Shown: positions 25,918 through 34,896 of the stretch, in pieces | How the letters are laid out: every line of letters starts with the position of its first letter | Numbering within the stretch: position 1 is the first letter of the stretch | Assembly (NCBI GenBank): GCA_023410575.1 | Contig: JAEYPP010000086.1 | Span: 1-64,000 of the forward strand | Reading direction: 5' to 3' | Source: Bacillota bacterium | Lineage (GTDB): Bacteria; Bacillota; Clostridia; Lachnospirales; Lachnospiraceae | Length of the DNA: 64,000 nt | Notes under the pieces: model-generated | What the model saw: the letters and a program-made list of their open reading frames with translations, nothing else | The model's database searches: none | Told to the model about the DNA's origin: nothing | Made by a program: the position numbers and the translations under genes

Positions 25918-28557
25918 CTACTTAATTTGACTTTCTATTACCGAAACAGCTCTTTTAATTGCTTCCTCTATGCCTGCCGGATTCTTACCACCAGCCTGTG
26001 CCATGTTTGGACGTCCACCGCCACCACCTCCAACGATAGTAGCAACTTCCTTAATTAAGTTACCTGCATGTGCACCTTTTGCCATTGCTCCTTCTGTAGC
26101 CATAGCAATTAAGTTAACCTTACCATCTAAAGCAGAAATCAATAAGATAATACCTTCACCTAATTTTGCTTTTAACTGATCTCCAAGGTTTCTTAAACCA
26201 TTCATATCGACATCAGGAACTTTCGTTGCAAGAAGTTTAACACCCTTAACTTCCACTACCTGGTTCATAACATCACCTAAAGAACTGTTTGCTATCTTTG
26301 CTTTTAATCTCTCATTCTCTGATTGTGTTGCCTTTAATTCCTCATATAAAGTCTCAATTTTCTTTACAAGACCAATCGCATCTGTTTTCGCAACTTTTGC
26401 CGCCATATGAAGTTGTTCTTCGATACTCTTATAGTATTCAAATACAGCATTGCCTGTGATTGCTTCAATACGACGTACACCTGCGGCAATACCAGTTTCA
26501 GATAAAATCTTAAATACAGAAATTGTGCCAGTATTCGTAACATGAGTACCACCACACAATTCCTTACTGAAATCACCCATGCTAACTACACGAACACTCT
26601 CACCATACTTTTCACCAAAGAGTGCCATTGCGCCACTCTTCTTAGCATCTTCAACACTCATAACATCAGTTACGACTGGAAGATTAGCTGTGATCTCTTC
26701 ATTTACGATTGTTTCAACTTTAGAGATCTCCTCTGCCGTTAATGCCGAAAAATGTGTAAAGTCAAAACGTAAATGGTCAGCCGTTACTAACGAACCAGCC
26801 TGCTCTACATGGGAACCTAATACGGTACGTAATGCTTTTTGAAGTAAATGAGTAGCACTATGGTTTTTACCAGTATTGTTTCTTCTAGCTTCATCAACCG
26901 TTAATGTAACCGTATCATCAAGTTGAAAGCTTCCTTCTACTACAGTTCCAACATGTCCTACTTTACCACCTTTTAACTTAATCGTATCTTCCACTTCAAA
27001 TTTAGCTCCATCTTTTGTTATAAAGCCTGTATCCGCAGATTGTCCACCCATTGTTGCATAGAATGGAGTTTCATCAACGATTATTGTTGCAGTCTGTCCA
27101 CCAACGATTTCATCGGCAAGCTCGGTCTCGGTTGTTAATACAGTAATCTTAGAAGTATGAGTTAAACGATCATAACCTACAAACTTAGATGTAATTGCTG
27201 CATCAATCTCATCATAGACAGAAGCATCTGCACCCATATAATTTGTTACAGCACGTGCATTTCTAGCGGTTTCTCTTTGAACCTGCATTGCTTTCTTAAA
27301 GCCTTCTTCATCAATTGTGAAACCCTTTTCTTCTAAGATTTCTTTTGTTAAATCGATTGGGAAGCCATAAGTATCATATAATTTAAATGCATCTTCGCCA
27401 CTCAGAGTTTTCTTATTCTCTTTTACAAGAACTTCCTCCATGTCCGATAAAATGCTAAGACCTTGGTCAATCGTCTTATTAAACTTTTCTTCCTCAATTG
27501 TTAATACTTTTAAGATATAATCTTTCTTTTCCTGTAATTCTGGGTATCCATCTTTGGATTCTGCAATTACAGTTTTACTTAATTCGGCTAAGAATTTACC
27601 CTGAATGCCGAGTAATCTTCCATGACGAGCTGCTCTTCTTAATAATCTACGAAGGACATAACCTCTTCCCTCATTGGAAGGAATAATTCCGTCGGAAGTC
27701 ATAAATGTTACAGAACGAATATGGTCTGTAATTAAACGAATTGACATGTCAGTCTTTGGATCTACTTTATATGTTACATTAGCTACTTGACAAACTTTGT
27801 CACGAATTGCTTTTACGGTATCCACATCAAAAAGAGAGTCTACATCCTGTACTACAACAGCTAGACGCTCAAGTCCCATACCTGTATCAATGTTCTTATT
27901 CTCAAGCTCAGTATAGTTACCTTCGCCATCACCGTTAAACTGAGTAAATACATTATTCCAGATTTCCATGTAACGGTCACATTCACAGCCTACCGTACAT
28001 CCTGGCTTTCCACAACCATATTTTTCTCCACGATCATAATAGATTTCTGAACATGGACCACAAGGACCTGCACCATGCTCCCAGAAGTTATCTGCTTTTC
28101 CAAAACGGAAGATTCTCTCAGCTGGAATCTTAATTTCTTTGTTCCAGATTTCAAATGCTTCTTCATCATCCAAGTAAATAGATGGATATAAACGATTTGC
28201 ATCTAAACCAACCACTTCAGTTAAGAATTCCCAAGACCATGCAATTGCCTCATGCTTAAAATAATCTCCAAAAGAGAAGTTACCAAGCATCTCAAAGAAA
28301 GTGCCATGTCTTGCTGTTTTTCCTATATTCTCTATATCACCCGTACGAATACACTTCTGGCAAGTTGTAACACGTCTTCTAGGTGGGATTTCTTGTCCAG
28401 TAAAATAAGGCTTTAGTGGTGCCATACCTGAATTAATCAATAATAAACTCTTATCCCCTTGTGGTACCAATGAAAAACTATTCATCTTAAGATGTCCCTT
28501 GCTCTCGAAGAACTCTAAAAACATCTTTCTCAGTTCATTAACGCCGTAAGCTTTCAC
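25918..28557 (-). CDS. alaS: alanyl-tRNA synthetase
   Basis: The 879-residue enzyme charges tRNA-Ala. It has the class II catalytic domain at the N-terminus (ELRKMFLEFFESKGH, then RVTTCQKCIRTGDIENIG), the tRNA-recognition region, the editing domain with HSATHLLQKAL and CGGTHVTNTG, and the C-terminal DHHA1 domain with the glycine run VGGGGGGRPNMAQAGG. Length and order are standard. I see no T-box in the 180 bases upstream. The neighbour rpsU follows on the same strand after about 165 bases. Confidence 0.98.
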   Translation of the reverse strand: MKAYGVNELRKMFLEFFESKGHLKMNSFSLVPQGDKSLLLINSGMAPLKPYFTGQEIPPRRRVTTCQKCIRTGDIENIGKTARHGTFFEMLGNFSFGDYFKHEAIAWSWEFLTEVVGLDANRLYPSIYLDDEEAFEIWNKEIKIPAERIFRFGKADNFWEHGAGPCGPCSEIYYDRGEKYGCGKPGCTVGCECDRYMEIWNNVFTQFNGDGEGNYTELENKNIDTGMGLERLAVVVQDVDSLFDVDTVKAIRDKVCQVANVTYKVDPKTDMSIRLITDHIRSVTFMTSDGIIPSNEGRGYVLRRLLRRAARHGRLLGIQGKFLAELSKTVIAESKDGYPELQEKKDYILKVLTIEEEKFNKTIDQGLSILSDMEEVLVKENKKTLSGEDAFKLYDTYGFPIDLTKEILEEKGFTIDEEGFKKAMQVQRETARNARAVTNYMGADASVYDEIDAAITSKFVGYDRLTHTSKITVLTTETELADEIVGGQTATIIVDETPFYATMGGQSADTGFITKDGAKFEVEDTIKLKGGKVGHVGTVVEGSFQLDDTVTLTVDEARRNNTGKNHSATHLLQKALRTVLGSHVEQAGSLVTADHLRFDFTHFSALTAEEISKVETIVNEEITANLPVVTDVMSVEDAKKSGAMALFGEKYGESVRVVSMGDFSKELCGGTHVTNTGTISVFKILSETGIAAGVRRIEAITGNAVFEYYKSIEEQLHMAAKVAKTDAIGLVKKIETLYEELKATQSENERLKAKIANSSLGDVMNQVVEVKGVKLLATKVPDVDMNGLRNLGDQLKAKLGEGIILLISALDGKVNLIAMATEGAMAKGAHAGNLIKEVATIVGGGGGGRPNMAQAGGKNPAGIEEAIKRAVSVIESQIK

Positions 28558-28736
28558 TATTCATCCTCCTACTTGTTGCTTTCATAATAAATTTATTATA
28601 TCATAGTAAGTTCTCTCTTTTTTATTCTAAATCATTCCCCTAGAATTCATACAACATACGAACTTATGATACTTCATGCTAAAAATTTATTATAAGGATT
28701 ATACGTGCATTTGTCAACTAAAATGAACCTCGTCAA

Positions 28737-28931
28737 CTACATTCCAAAGCCTATTTTCTGCTTCCACAGACTTACATACTCTTTTCTCTCTCCATCATCA
28801 AGCGTTGTATACTTTTCATAAGAAATATCACACTGCTTTAATTGCTGATTACAATGAAGACACACAGCATTAGTTTTTTTAGATACCATTCTGATGTTGT
28901 AACATCTTGGGCAAATATATATTTTCAGCAT
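28737..28931 (-). CDS. small zinc-ribbon protein
   Basis: A 64-residue protein with two CxxC knuckles (CPRC near residues 8-11 and CLHC near 24-27), likely to bind one zinc ion, followed by a short helical region ending KQKIGFGM. It has no membrane segment. The ribosome site AAAGGAGAAA precedes the ATG. Function is unknown; it stands alone between alaS and a divergent hydrolase gene. Confidence 0.6.
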   Translation of the reverse strand: MLKIYICPRCYNIRMVSKKTNAVCLHCNQQLKQCDISYEKYTTLDDGERKEYVSLWKQKIGFGM

Positions 28932-29129
28932 GGTTTTTCTCCTTTCCTACAAAAATAAGTATAACTTAATTGACATTTTTTGTAAATACCAAATAGGTAA
29001 AATTTTACTATTTTGCATAATTCGCTTTTTCTTTCCTGTCGACTGTTCAATTTCTACTTGATGGAAATGATGAATTGTGCTACTCTCGAAGTTATGAGCT
29101 ACATAATAAACTTGCAAAGGACTACGCTA

Positions 29130-29942
29130 ATGATCATTGATTTTCATACACATATCTTTCCAGAGATAATTGCTACGAAGACAATTGCACATCTTGAGCA
29201 ATTTGGTAATGTTACCGCTCACACGAATGGTATGCTAACGGGCCTTAAACTCTCAATGAGAGAGGCTAATATTACAACTAGTGTAATTCTCCCAGTTGTA
29301 ACAAAACCATCGCAATTTGAAACGATTAACAACTACGCTGCTTCAATTACAGGTGAGGATGGCATTATATCCTTTGGAGGAATTCACCCAGATTCAATGG
29401 ACTATCGAAAGGAATTGGATATCATTATTTCGCTTGGTTTAAAAGGAATAAAGCTTCATCCAGATTATCAAAACGTTTTCATTGATGATGAACGTTACAT
29501 AAGAATCATTCAATACGCCATTGACCATAATTTAATTGTATCCATCCATGCAGGAATAGATATTGGAATACCTGAACCTGTTCACTGTCCACCAAAGCGT
29601 GCTCTCACAATGATAAAACAGGTGCTTACTCATACAACAAACCAAGACCCAAAGATTGTATTAGCTCATACTGGTGGATATGGACAGTGGTACGAGGTGG
29701 AACAGTATTTAGTTGGTCAAAAGGTATATTTTGACATCAGCTACTCATTACCGATTATAACCAACGAACAGCTGATTCGTATCATAAGAAAGCATGGTTA
29801 TGAACGAATTTTATTCGCTACCGACAGCCCATGGGCTGGGCAAAAAGAAACAGTAGAATTTGTGTTAAAACTCGAATTATCAAACGAAGAAAAAGAGGCT
29901 ATCTTATATAAAAATGCTATGAAGTTATTACAGATAGAATAA
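29130..29942 (+). CDS. amidohydrolase-type TIM-barrel metal hydrolase
   Basis: The ATG at 29130 has AAAGGA eight bases upstream and gives 270 residues starting MIIDFHTHIFP, the family's metal-binding HxH; the longer frame adds 39 unrelated residues. Further metal and catalytic motifs are GIKLHPDYQ, VSIHAGID, VLAHTGGYGQW and FATDSPWAGQ. This matches amidohydrolase-2 / TatD-like hydrolases that act on esters, amides or nucleic acids. The actual substrate is unknown. It is followed by a bidirectional terminator. Confidence 0.85.
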   Translation: MIIDFHTHIFPEIIATKTIAHLEQFGNVTAHTNGMLTGLKLSMREANITTSVILPVVTKPSQFETINNYAASITGEDGIISFGGIHPDSMDYRKELDIIISLGLKGIKLHPDYQNVFIDDERYIRIIQYAIDHNLIVSIHAGIDIGIPEPVHCPPKRALTMIKQVLTHTTNQDPKIVLAHTGGYGQWYEVEQYLVGQKVYFDISYSLPIITNEQLIRIIRKHGYERILFATDSPWAGQKETVEFVLKLELSNEEKEAILYKNAMKLLQIE

Positions 29943-29966
29943 ATTTCTAAGACAAAACACACCATC

Positions 29967-30008
29967 AAGAATGGCAAAGCGTATCTTCATATACACTTTG
30001 CCATTCTT
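29967..30008. terminator. bidirectional terminator
   Basis: AAGAATGGCAAAG pairs with CTTTGCCATTCTT between two convergent genes. Downstream T content is modest. Confidence 0.6.
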
Positions 30009-30037
30009 AAGTTTATATATAATAGATTCCTCTCTTA

Positions 30038-31918
30038 TTAAGCTTCTACCATTTGATAAAGTTGATCCGCAGCTTCTGCCATTATCTTTGCGGACTCTTC
30101 ATTTTCTTCTGCAATCTCAACATTATGATCAACAACTTCGGTGATATTACCAAGATTACTTTCTGTCTGTTGAATCATAGAGGCATGTTTTCTCATAAGC
30201 GAACTAATTTTCTCAATATCTTTACCAGATTCTTTAATCTTATTTGCCACGGTTGCAAAGCCATTGACTGCTTGTTCTGTTAATGATTTACCATTGGTCA
30301 CTGCCTCAATTGTATTCTGGATTAAGATATTGGATTCTTGTGCTGCGTTTGCACTTTGTTTAGCAAGTTCACCTACTTGTGTGGCAACAACTGCAAAACC
30401 TTTTCCCGCTTCTCCTGCACGAGCTGCTTCAATGGAAGCATTTAATGAAAGTAAATTCGTTTGTGTTGCAATTGAATTAATTTGCTCAATAACCTTTTCA
30501 ATGTTTGAAGAAGCATGAGTGATTTCTTCCATCGATATAGATAATAGATTTATCTGATTCTTGGCATCTTCTAAACTATGAATATTACTCATAGTTTCTT
30601 TTGAAACATTTTCTGCAGTCTTTGAATCATTAATCAATTGGTTTGAAATTTCTTCCATAGATGCCTTAAGTTCTTGAACAGTTGCCATCTGTTCCTCGTT
30701 GCTGACATTCATGTTTTCCGAATTGCTTAAGACCACCTTGGATAACGTTTCTAGTTTTACACAAACCTCTTTGATATCAGCTATTAGTTGCTGACTCTTT
30801 TCCATATCTTTTTCCTGACTCATCAGCAGTTCTCTATTACTATTAAGATTATTTTTAATTGATGTAACCATAGAATTAATACTATAACTCATTACTTCTA
30901 ACTCTGGATTTCCCTTTTCAGAAACTATAACTTCATAATCTCCATCTGTAATCTTTTTCATTGACACAACAATATTTTCAATACCTTTTACAATATTCTT
31001 TGATACAAATTTGTTGATAATAAATACAATAAGTATGTTCATTAATAAAATACTGATTGATACTATAATTGTTTGTCGAACAATACTAGAAATGTACTCC
31101 CCATATGGCTTCATTGTTCCAATAATCATATCTTCGTAAATCTCTGCTGTGAAGAAATATTTTGTTCCATTTATTTTTGTTACTCCATTTCCAGCGTCAA
31201 GATTTTTTGGGTAACCAGCCTCGCTTGCATCCAATCCGATGAGATCCGTATTCTTTTCTGCCAAAACTGTATTAGTAACCTTATCAACTGCGAATATGTA
31301 ACCATTACTACCATAATCAAATCCTGATAAAACCACATCTATACTTGTGTTTCGTAAAGTTTCAGCTAAAATTTCTGGCTTTATTCCAACCTGTATGCAA
31401 CCCTTTTTATCTTGTCTTGAAACTCCAATATATTGAATGACCTCTCCCTGCGCTGCATTCTCTTGAGGTTCTTGCACAATTTCTTTGGTAGGATCATCGA
31501 TTACTACTAAGAAAGCCGCTGATTGTTCACCACTTCCCATGTCAAAACCTACATACTCTGGAACCGATGAATGTGTAATAATACCATTTTCATCGATGAC
31601 ATGAAGTTCACTTACCATTAATTTCTCACAAATTTCTTTCATTGTGCTTTCACTTTCAATGATTGCTGGATTTAATTTTACCATGTAAGAAAAAGCTCTT
31701 GCCTTTGCAAGATTATTTTCACCAACACTCTTCGTTAATCTTGCAACTTCTTCATCATTACTTATTAACTTCTCTTCAACAGTTGCCAATTTATCAGATG
31801 CCGTTTTGTTTTCACTATTTCTAACCATGATAAACTGAATTCCAAAAACAAGTAAAACCATAACGAATGTACATACAGACATAAAAATGATAAGATATCT
31901 TAATAACATTTTCTTCAT
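30038..31918 (-). CDS. methyl-accepting chemotaxis protein with large external sensor
   Basis: A 626-residue transmembrane chemoreceptor. The first membrane segment is at about residues 8-30, an external dCache-like sensor spans roughly 35-275 (LHVIDENGIITHSS, then YGSNGYIFAVDKVTNTVLAEKN), the second segment at about 277-300, then HAMP and the signalling tip IATQTNLLSLNASIEAARAGEAGKGFAVVATQV. dCache domains bind small metabolites such as amino acids or organic acids. The gene stands alone between terminators. It differs from the other chemoreceptor in this window, which has almost no external domain. Confidence 0.9.
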   Translation of the reverse strand: MKKMLLRYLIIFMSVCTFVMVLLVFGIQFIMVRNSENKTASDKLATVEEKLISNDEEVARLTKSVGENNLAKARAFSYMVKLNPAIIESESTMKEICEKLMVSELHVIDENGIITHSSVPEYVGFDMGSGEQSAAFLVVIDDPTKEIVQEPQENAAQGEVIQYIGVSRQDKKGCIQVGIKPEILAETLRNTSIDVVLSGFDYGSNGYIFAVDKVTNTVLAEKNTDLIGLDASEAGYPKNLDAGNGVTKINGTKYFFTAEIYEDMIIGTMKPYGEYISSIVRQTIIVSISILLMNILIVFIINKFVSKNIVKGIENIVVSMKKITDGDYEVIVSEKGNPELEVMSYSINSMVTSIKNNLNSNRELLMSQEKDMEKSQQLIADIKEVCVKLETLSKVVLSNSENMNVSNEEQMATVQELKASMEEISNQLINDSKTAENVSKETMSNIHSLEDAKNQINLLSISMEEITHASSNIEKVIEQINSIATQTNLLSLNASIEAARAGEAGKGFAVVATQVGELAKQSANAAQESNILIQNTIEAVTNGKSLTEQAVNGFATVANKIKESGKDIEKISSLMRKHASMIQQTESNLGNITEVVDHNVEIAEENEESAKIMAEAADQLYQMVEA

Positions 31919-32015
31919 AATTATTAATCCCCTTTTCTTATTTTATACGAATGCCTCACATACCAGTATTATACCATATAATGAAATATAGTAACAGAAT
32001 TTTTTCCAATAAAAT

Positions 32016-32046
32016 CAAAAAGATGTCATAAAACGACATCTTTTTC
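32016..32046 (-). terminator. terminator of the purO-purH operon
   Basis: AAAAAGATGTC pairs with GACATCTTTTT around a short loop, nine bases after the purH stop codon, with T tracts on both strands. Confidence 0.8.
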
Positions 32047-32054
32047 TAACAATC

Positions 32055-33230
32055 CTAATGATGGAATAGACGAATACCAGTAAAGCACATTGCAATCCCA
32101 TGTTTATCACAGCAATCGATGACAGCTTGGTCATTTTTGGAACCACCCGGTTCGGCGATGTATTTCACACCACTCTTAAAAGCTCGTTCTACATTATCAA
32201 TGAATGGGAAGAAGGCATCGGAACCAACAACAACATCGGTTAACTTGTCTAACCATGCTCTCTTTTCTTCCTTTGTAAATACTGGTGGCTTCTTAGTGAA
32301 TACAAGTTCCCACGCACCATCAGCCAAAACATCCATATATTCGTCACCAATATATAAATCTATTGCATTATCACGGTCTGGTCGTTTGATATCTTCTTTA
32401 AATGGAAGATTTAAAACTTGTGGAGCTTGGCGTAAAAACCAGTTGTCTGCTTTTGTACCAGCAAGACGTGTACAATGAATTCTGGACTGTTGTCCTGCAC
32501 CAATACCAATTGCCTGGCCACCTTTCGTATAACATACGGAGTTACTCTGAGTATATTTTAAAGTAATTAATGAAATAATCATATCAATTTTAGCACTCTG
32601 AGGAACTTCCTTGTTCTTCGTTACCATGTTGCTAATAAAATCTTCATTAATTATTAGTTCATTACGTCCCTGTTCAAAGGTAATCCCAAATACTTCTTTA
32701 TGTTCAATTGGAGCTGGCTTATAATTAGGATCGATTTCGATGATATTATAAGTACCTCTCTTCTTTGACTTTAAGATTTCAAGTGCTTCCGGCTCATATC
32801 CTGGAGCAATAACTCCATCCGAAACTTCTCTTTTTATAATGTTTGCAGTACATACATCACATACATCAGAAAGTGCAATAAAATCACCAAAGGAAGACAT
32901 TCTATCAGCACCTCTTGCTCTTGCATAAGCACTTGCTAATGGTGTTAACTCACCTAGATCATCCACCCAGTTAATCTTACGTTCTACCTCACTTAATGGT
33001 AAACCAACTGCAGCACCTGCAGGAGAAACATGCTTAAAGGATGTTGCTGCACAAAGATTGGTAGCTTCCTTTAATTCCTTTACTAACTGCCATCCATTAA
33101 ATGCGTCCAAGAAGTTAATATAACCTGGATTACCATTTAATACTTTGATTGGAAGTTCGCCCTCATTCATAAAGATTCTAGATGGCTTTTGATTTGGATT
33201 ACAACCATACTTTAATGCTAATTCATTCAT
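32055..33230 (-). CDS. purH: AICAR transformylase, stand-alone C-terminal PurH domain
   Basis: This 391-residue protein corresponds only to the formyltransferase half of bifunctional PurH. It has the K-H substrate motif in AATSFKHVSPAGAAVG, the region SDGVIAPGYEPEALEILKSKKRG, the sequence NSVCYTKGGQAIGIGAGQQSR and the family ending FTGIRLFHH. The N-terminal IMP cyclohydrolase domain is absent. That second step is supplied by the adjacent purO gene, 12 bases upstream. It converts AICAR and 10-formyl-THF to FAICAR in de novo purine synthesis. Expression should be controlled by the ZTP riboswitch at 34061-34197. Confidence 0.95.
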   Translation of the reverse strand: MNELALKYGCNPNQKPSRIFMNEGELPIKVLNGNPGYINFLDAFNGWQLVKELKEATNLCAATSFKHVSPAGAAVGLPLSEVERKINWVDDLGELTPLASAYARARGADRMSSFGDFIALSDVCDVCTANIIKREVSDGVIAPGYEPEALEILKSKKRGTYNIIEIDPNYKPAPIEHKEVFGITFEQGRNELIINEDFISNMVTKNKEVPQSAKIDMIISLITLKYTQSNSVCYTKGGQAIGIGAGQQSRIHCTRLAGTKADNWFLRQAPQVLNLPFKEDIKRPDRDNAIDLYIGDEYMDVLADGAWELVFTKKPPVFTKEEKRAWLDKLTDVVVGSDAFFPFIDNVERAFKSGVKYIAEPGGSKNDQAVIDCCDKHGIAMCFTGIRLFHH

Positions 33231-33242
33231 TCTCTCATCCTC

Positions 33243-33950
33243 CTACTTGTTTTTATTTACGATACGTGTTTTAAATTTACCTGTCTCAATATTAATATAT
33301 CGAACAAATAATGATACTTTGTTGTCTTCATTCAAGCTATTCCAAATCATGTTGGTAAACTCATCGATGTCATCAAGAACTTCTACAACCGTTGGTTCTC
33401 CAATGAAACTTGGAAGTGGATTACCATCACACTGATATGTATGGATAAATCGACCAATACCAGCTTTTGCATTGTCATAAGAATATGTATAACGATTACA
33501 GCAAGATGGATCACCGTCATCGCTCTTTAAGATACTCATCGTATAATCAAAATGACCTTTTTCGATATGCATCACACCCGAAATTCTTGGTGTATAATTT
33601 GGACCATCCGGCTCAAACTCTCTTGTTCTTAATGCCTGTTCGAATGTCATTTCAGAATCCATCAAATCATAAATCGTATCCGTCTGATCGCCGTTCGTTA
33701 CGATTGTACGATTTCCAAGAACACGTACTGGCGCGTAAATGATCAGACTTGGATCACTTAACTTAGATGGATCAAATGCCTGAGTACGAATGCCTTCGCC
33801 CTCCTCAACAAACACACGGTTTCTACTATTTTCGCTACGTCCCATAATAAAATATGCAGTAACAGCACAGCTTCCATCTTTGGTTCTACCGATTACAATC
33901 CCTCGCCCAGGATATGCATTGCTTGTTAATTCTTGTTGTAATGACATCAT
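33243..33950 (-). CDS. purO: IMP cyclohydrolase of the archaeal PurO type
   Basis: The start at 33948-33950 (ATG ATG, with AGGAG eight bases upstream) gives 235 residues; the frame runs further upstream through the riboswitch terminator without support. Motifs NAYPGRGIVIGRT, AYFIMGRSENSRNRVF and SILKSDDGDPSCCNRYTYSYDNAKAGIGRFIHTYQ fit the PurO-like IMP cyclohydrolase family, unrelated to the PurH N-domain. It closes FAICAR to IMP. With the stand-alone formyltransferase next to it, the pair replaces bifunctional PurH, an arrangement I remember from Lachnospiraceae. Confidence 0.9.
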   Translation of the reverse strand: MMSLQQELTSNAYPGRGIVIGRTKDGSCAVTAYFIMGRSENSRNRVFVEEGEGIRTQAFDPSKLSDPSLIIYAPVRVLGNRTIVTNGDQTDTIYDLMDSEMTFEQALRTREFEPDGPNYTPRISGVMHIEKGHFDYTMSILKSDDGDPSCCNRYTYSYDNAKAGIGRFIHTYQCDGNPLPSFIGEPTVVEVLDDIDEFTNMIWNSLNEDNKVSLFVRYINIETGKFKTRIVNKNK

Positions 33951-34049
33951 TTTCTTTTCTCCTTTATTTTGAGTAAAACTACTCATTAATAATATGTTCC
34001 GATTGTCCAATGCATGGAAATTGCTATTTCGGTGCAATTTCCTATTCGT

Positions 34050-34197
34050 GAACAAAAAAACGCCTGGACAACCATAATTGTAGAATGGTCTGCCCAGGCG
34101 GTCGGCTTTATAGTAAAGTAAGTTCTCCTACTTTCCTCATATACTGTGCTCCCTGTGGGTTCTCCCCACTAATCCGCCAGTCACACAGCTCTATAAA
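34050..34197 (-). promoter_or_regulatory. ZTP (pfl) riboswitch with terminator upstream of purO-purH
   Basis: On the minus strand the leader contains GTGTGACTGGCG, then a variable hairpin region, then GCCGACCGCCTGGGCA (34091-34106), the hallmark of the pfl/ZTP aptamer. CGCCTGGGCA can pair with TGTCCAGGCG, followed by seven T residues (34054-34060), forming a terminator that shares the aptamer's conserved 3' strand. When ZTP or ZMP accumulates at low 10-formyl-THF, the aptamer is stabilised and the terminator should not form. The controlled genes use the signal's precursor, AICAR, directly. Confidence 0.9.
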
Positions 34198-34311
34198 TAA
34201 GGTACCTTATTTTAACACAAAATACAAGAGTCTTTTTATACTTTGCTTATTATAAATATTAAACAATTTCATATGAAATACTTATTTATACTTACCTTAT
34301 TTATACTTATC

Positions 34312-34866
34312 TTACTTAATCTTCCTGAGACTTTCTTCTTTTATCTCTTCTCTTAGAGCTTTCAGATAATTTGAGAACTCCACTTCCTTTGACCCATGAG
34401 TTAGATTTAACGTATACTCAAGCTCAATCCAAGTGGATAAGGCAGCTTCGTTATGCTGGATAACAACTTCCAATTTATCGAGTGCTTTGTATAATTTCGC
34501 TTCTAATGTTTCTTGTGCTTCCATCTCCTGATAAAGCTCCATTTGTTTCGTCTGATAAGGTTCTGGTAATGATTGAATCCAATTCATCACACAATTTGCT
34601 TCTACATCTTCATTCTTTTGATTCTTTTCAAAGCAAGGGATATCTCCGGTAAATGCTTCTCCAATATCATGAAACATACACATCTGAATTACTTTATTAA
34701 TATCAGCTTCTGGAAACTCGTCCTGCATAAAGTAAGCCATGACTGTCAATCTCCAACTATGCTCCGCCACACTCTCGTGTCTGCCTGTAGATGTCCAAGA
34801 ATGTCTTGTATTATTCTTTAAGTTTTCTGCTAATCTCATGATATCTAATAATTTCGTATTTTGCAT
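34312..34866 (-). CDS. HD-domain 5'-deoxynucleotidase-like hydrolase
   Basis: The ATG at 34864-34866 with AGGAG nine bases upstream gives 184 residues. The HD motifs RHESVAEHSW, MCMFHDIGEAFTGDIP and a later Asp fit the YfbR-like HD family, which removes phosphate from deoxynucleoside monophosphates in the cytoplasm. It lies 30 bases downstream of the TIR-propeller gene on the same strand, so the two are probably cotranscribed. Whether it acts on normal nucleotides or on a signal nucleotide is unknown. Confidence 0.85.
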   Translation of the reverse strand: MQNTKLLDIMRLAENLKNNTRHSWTSTGRHESVAEHSWRLTVMAYFMQDEFPEADINKVIQMCMFHDIGEAFTGDIPCFEKNQKNEDVEANCVMNWIQSLPEPYQTKQMELYQEMEAQETLEAKLYKALDKLEVVIQHNEAALSTWIELEYTLNLTHGSKEVEFSNYLKALREEIKEESLRKIK

Positions 34867-34896
34867 TACTTTTCTCCTCAACTAGTATAAATTTTG

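Noticed and set aside
28558..28736. Possible T-box leader of alaS
   Set aside because: No conserved T-box sequence (TGGNACCGCG-like) and no terminator/antiterminator pair is visible.
33951..34055. Upstream extension of the purO frame by 35 codons
   Set aside because: It runs into the riboswitch terminator and lacks a ribosome site; the ATG pair at 33945-33950 is well supported.
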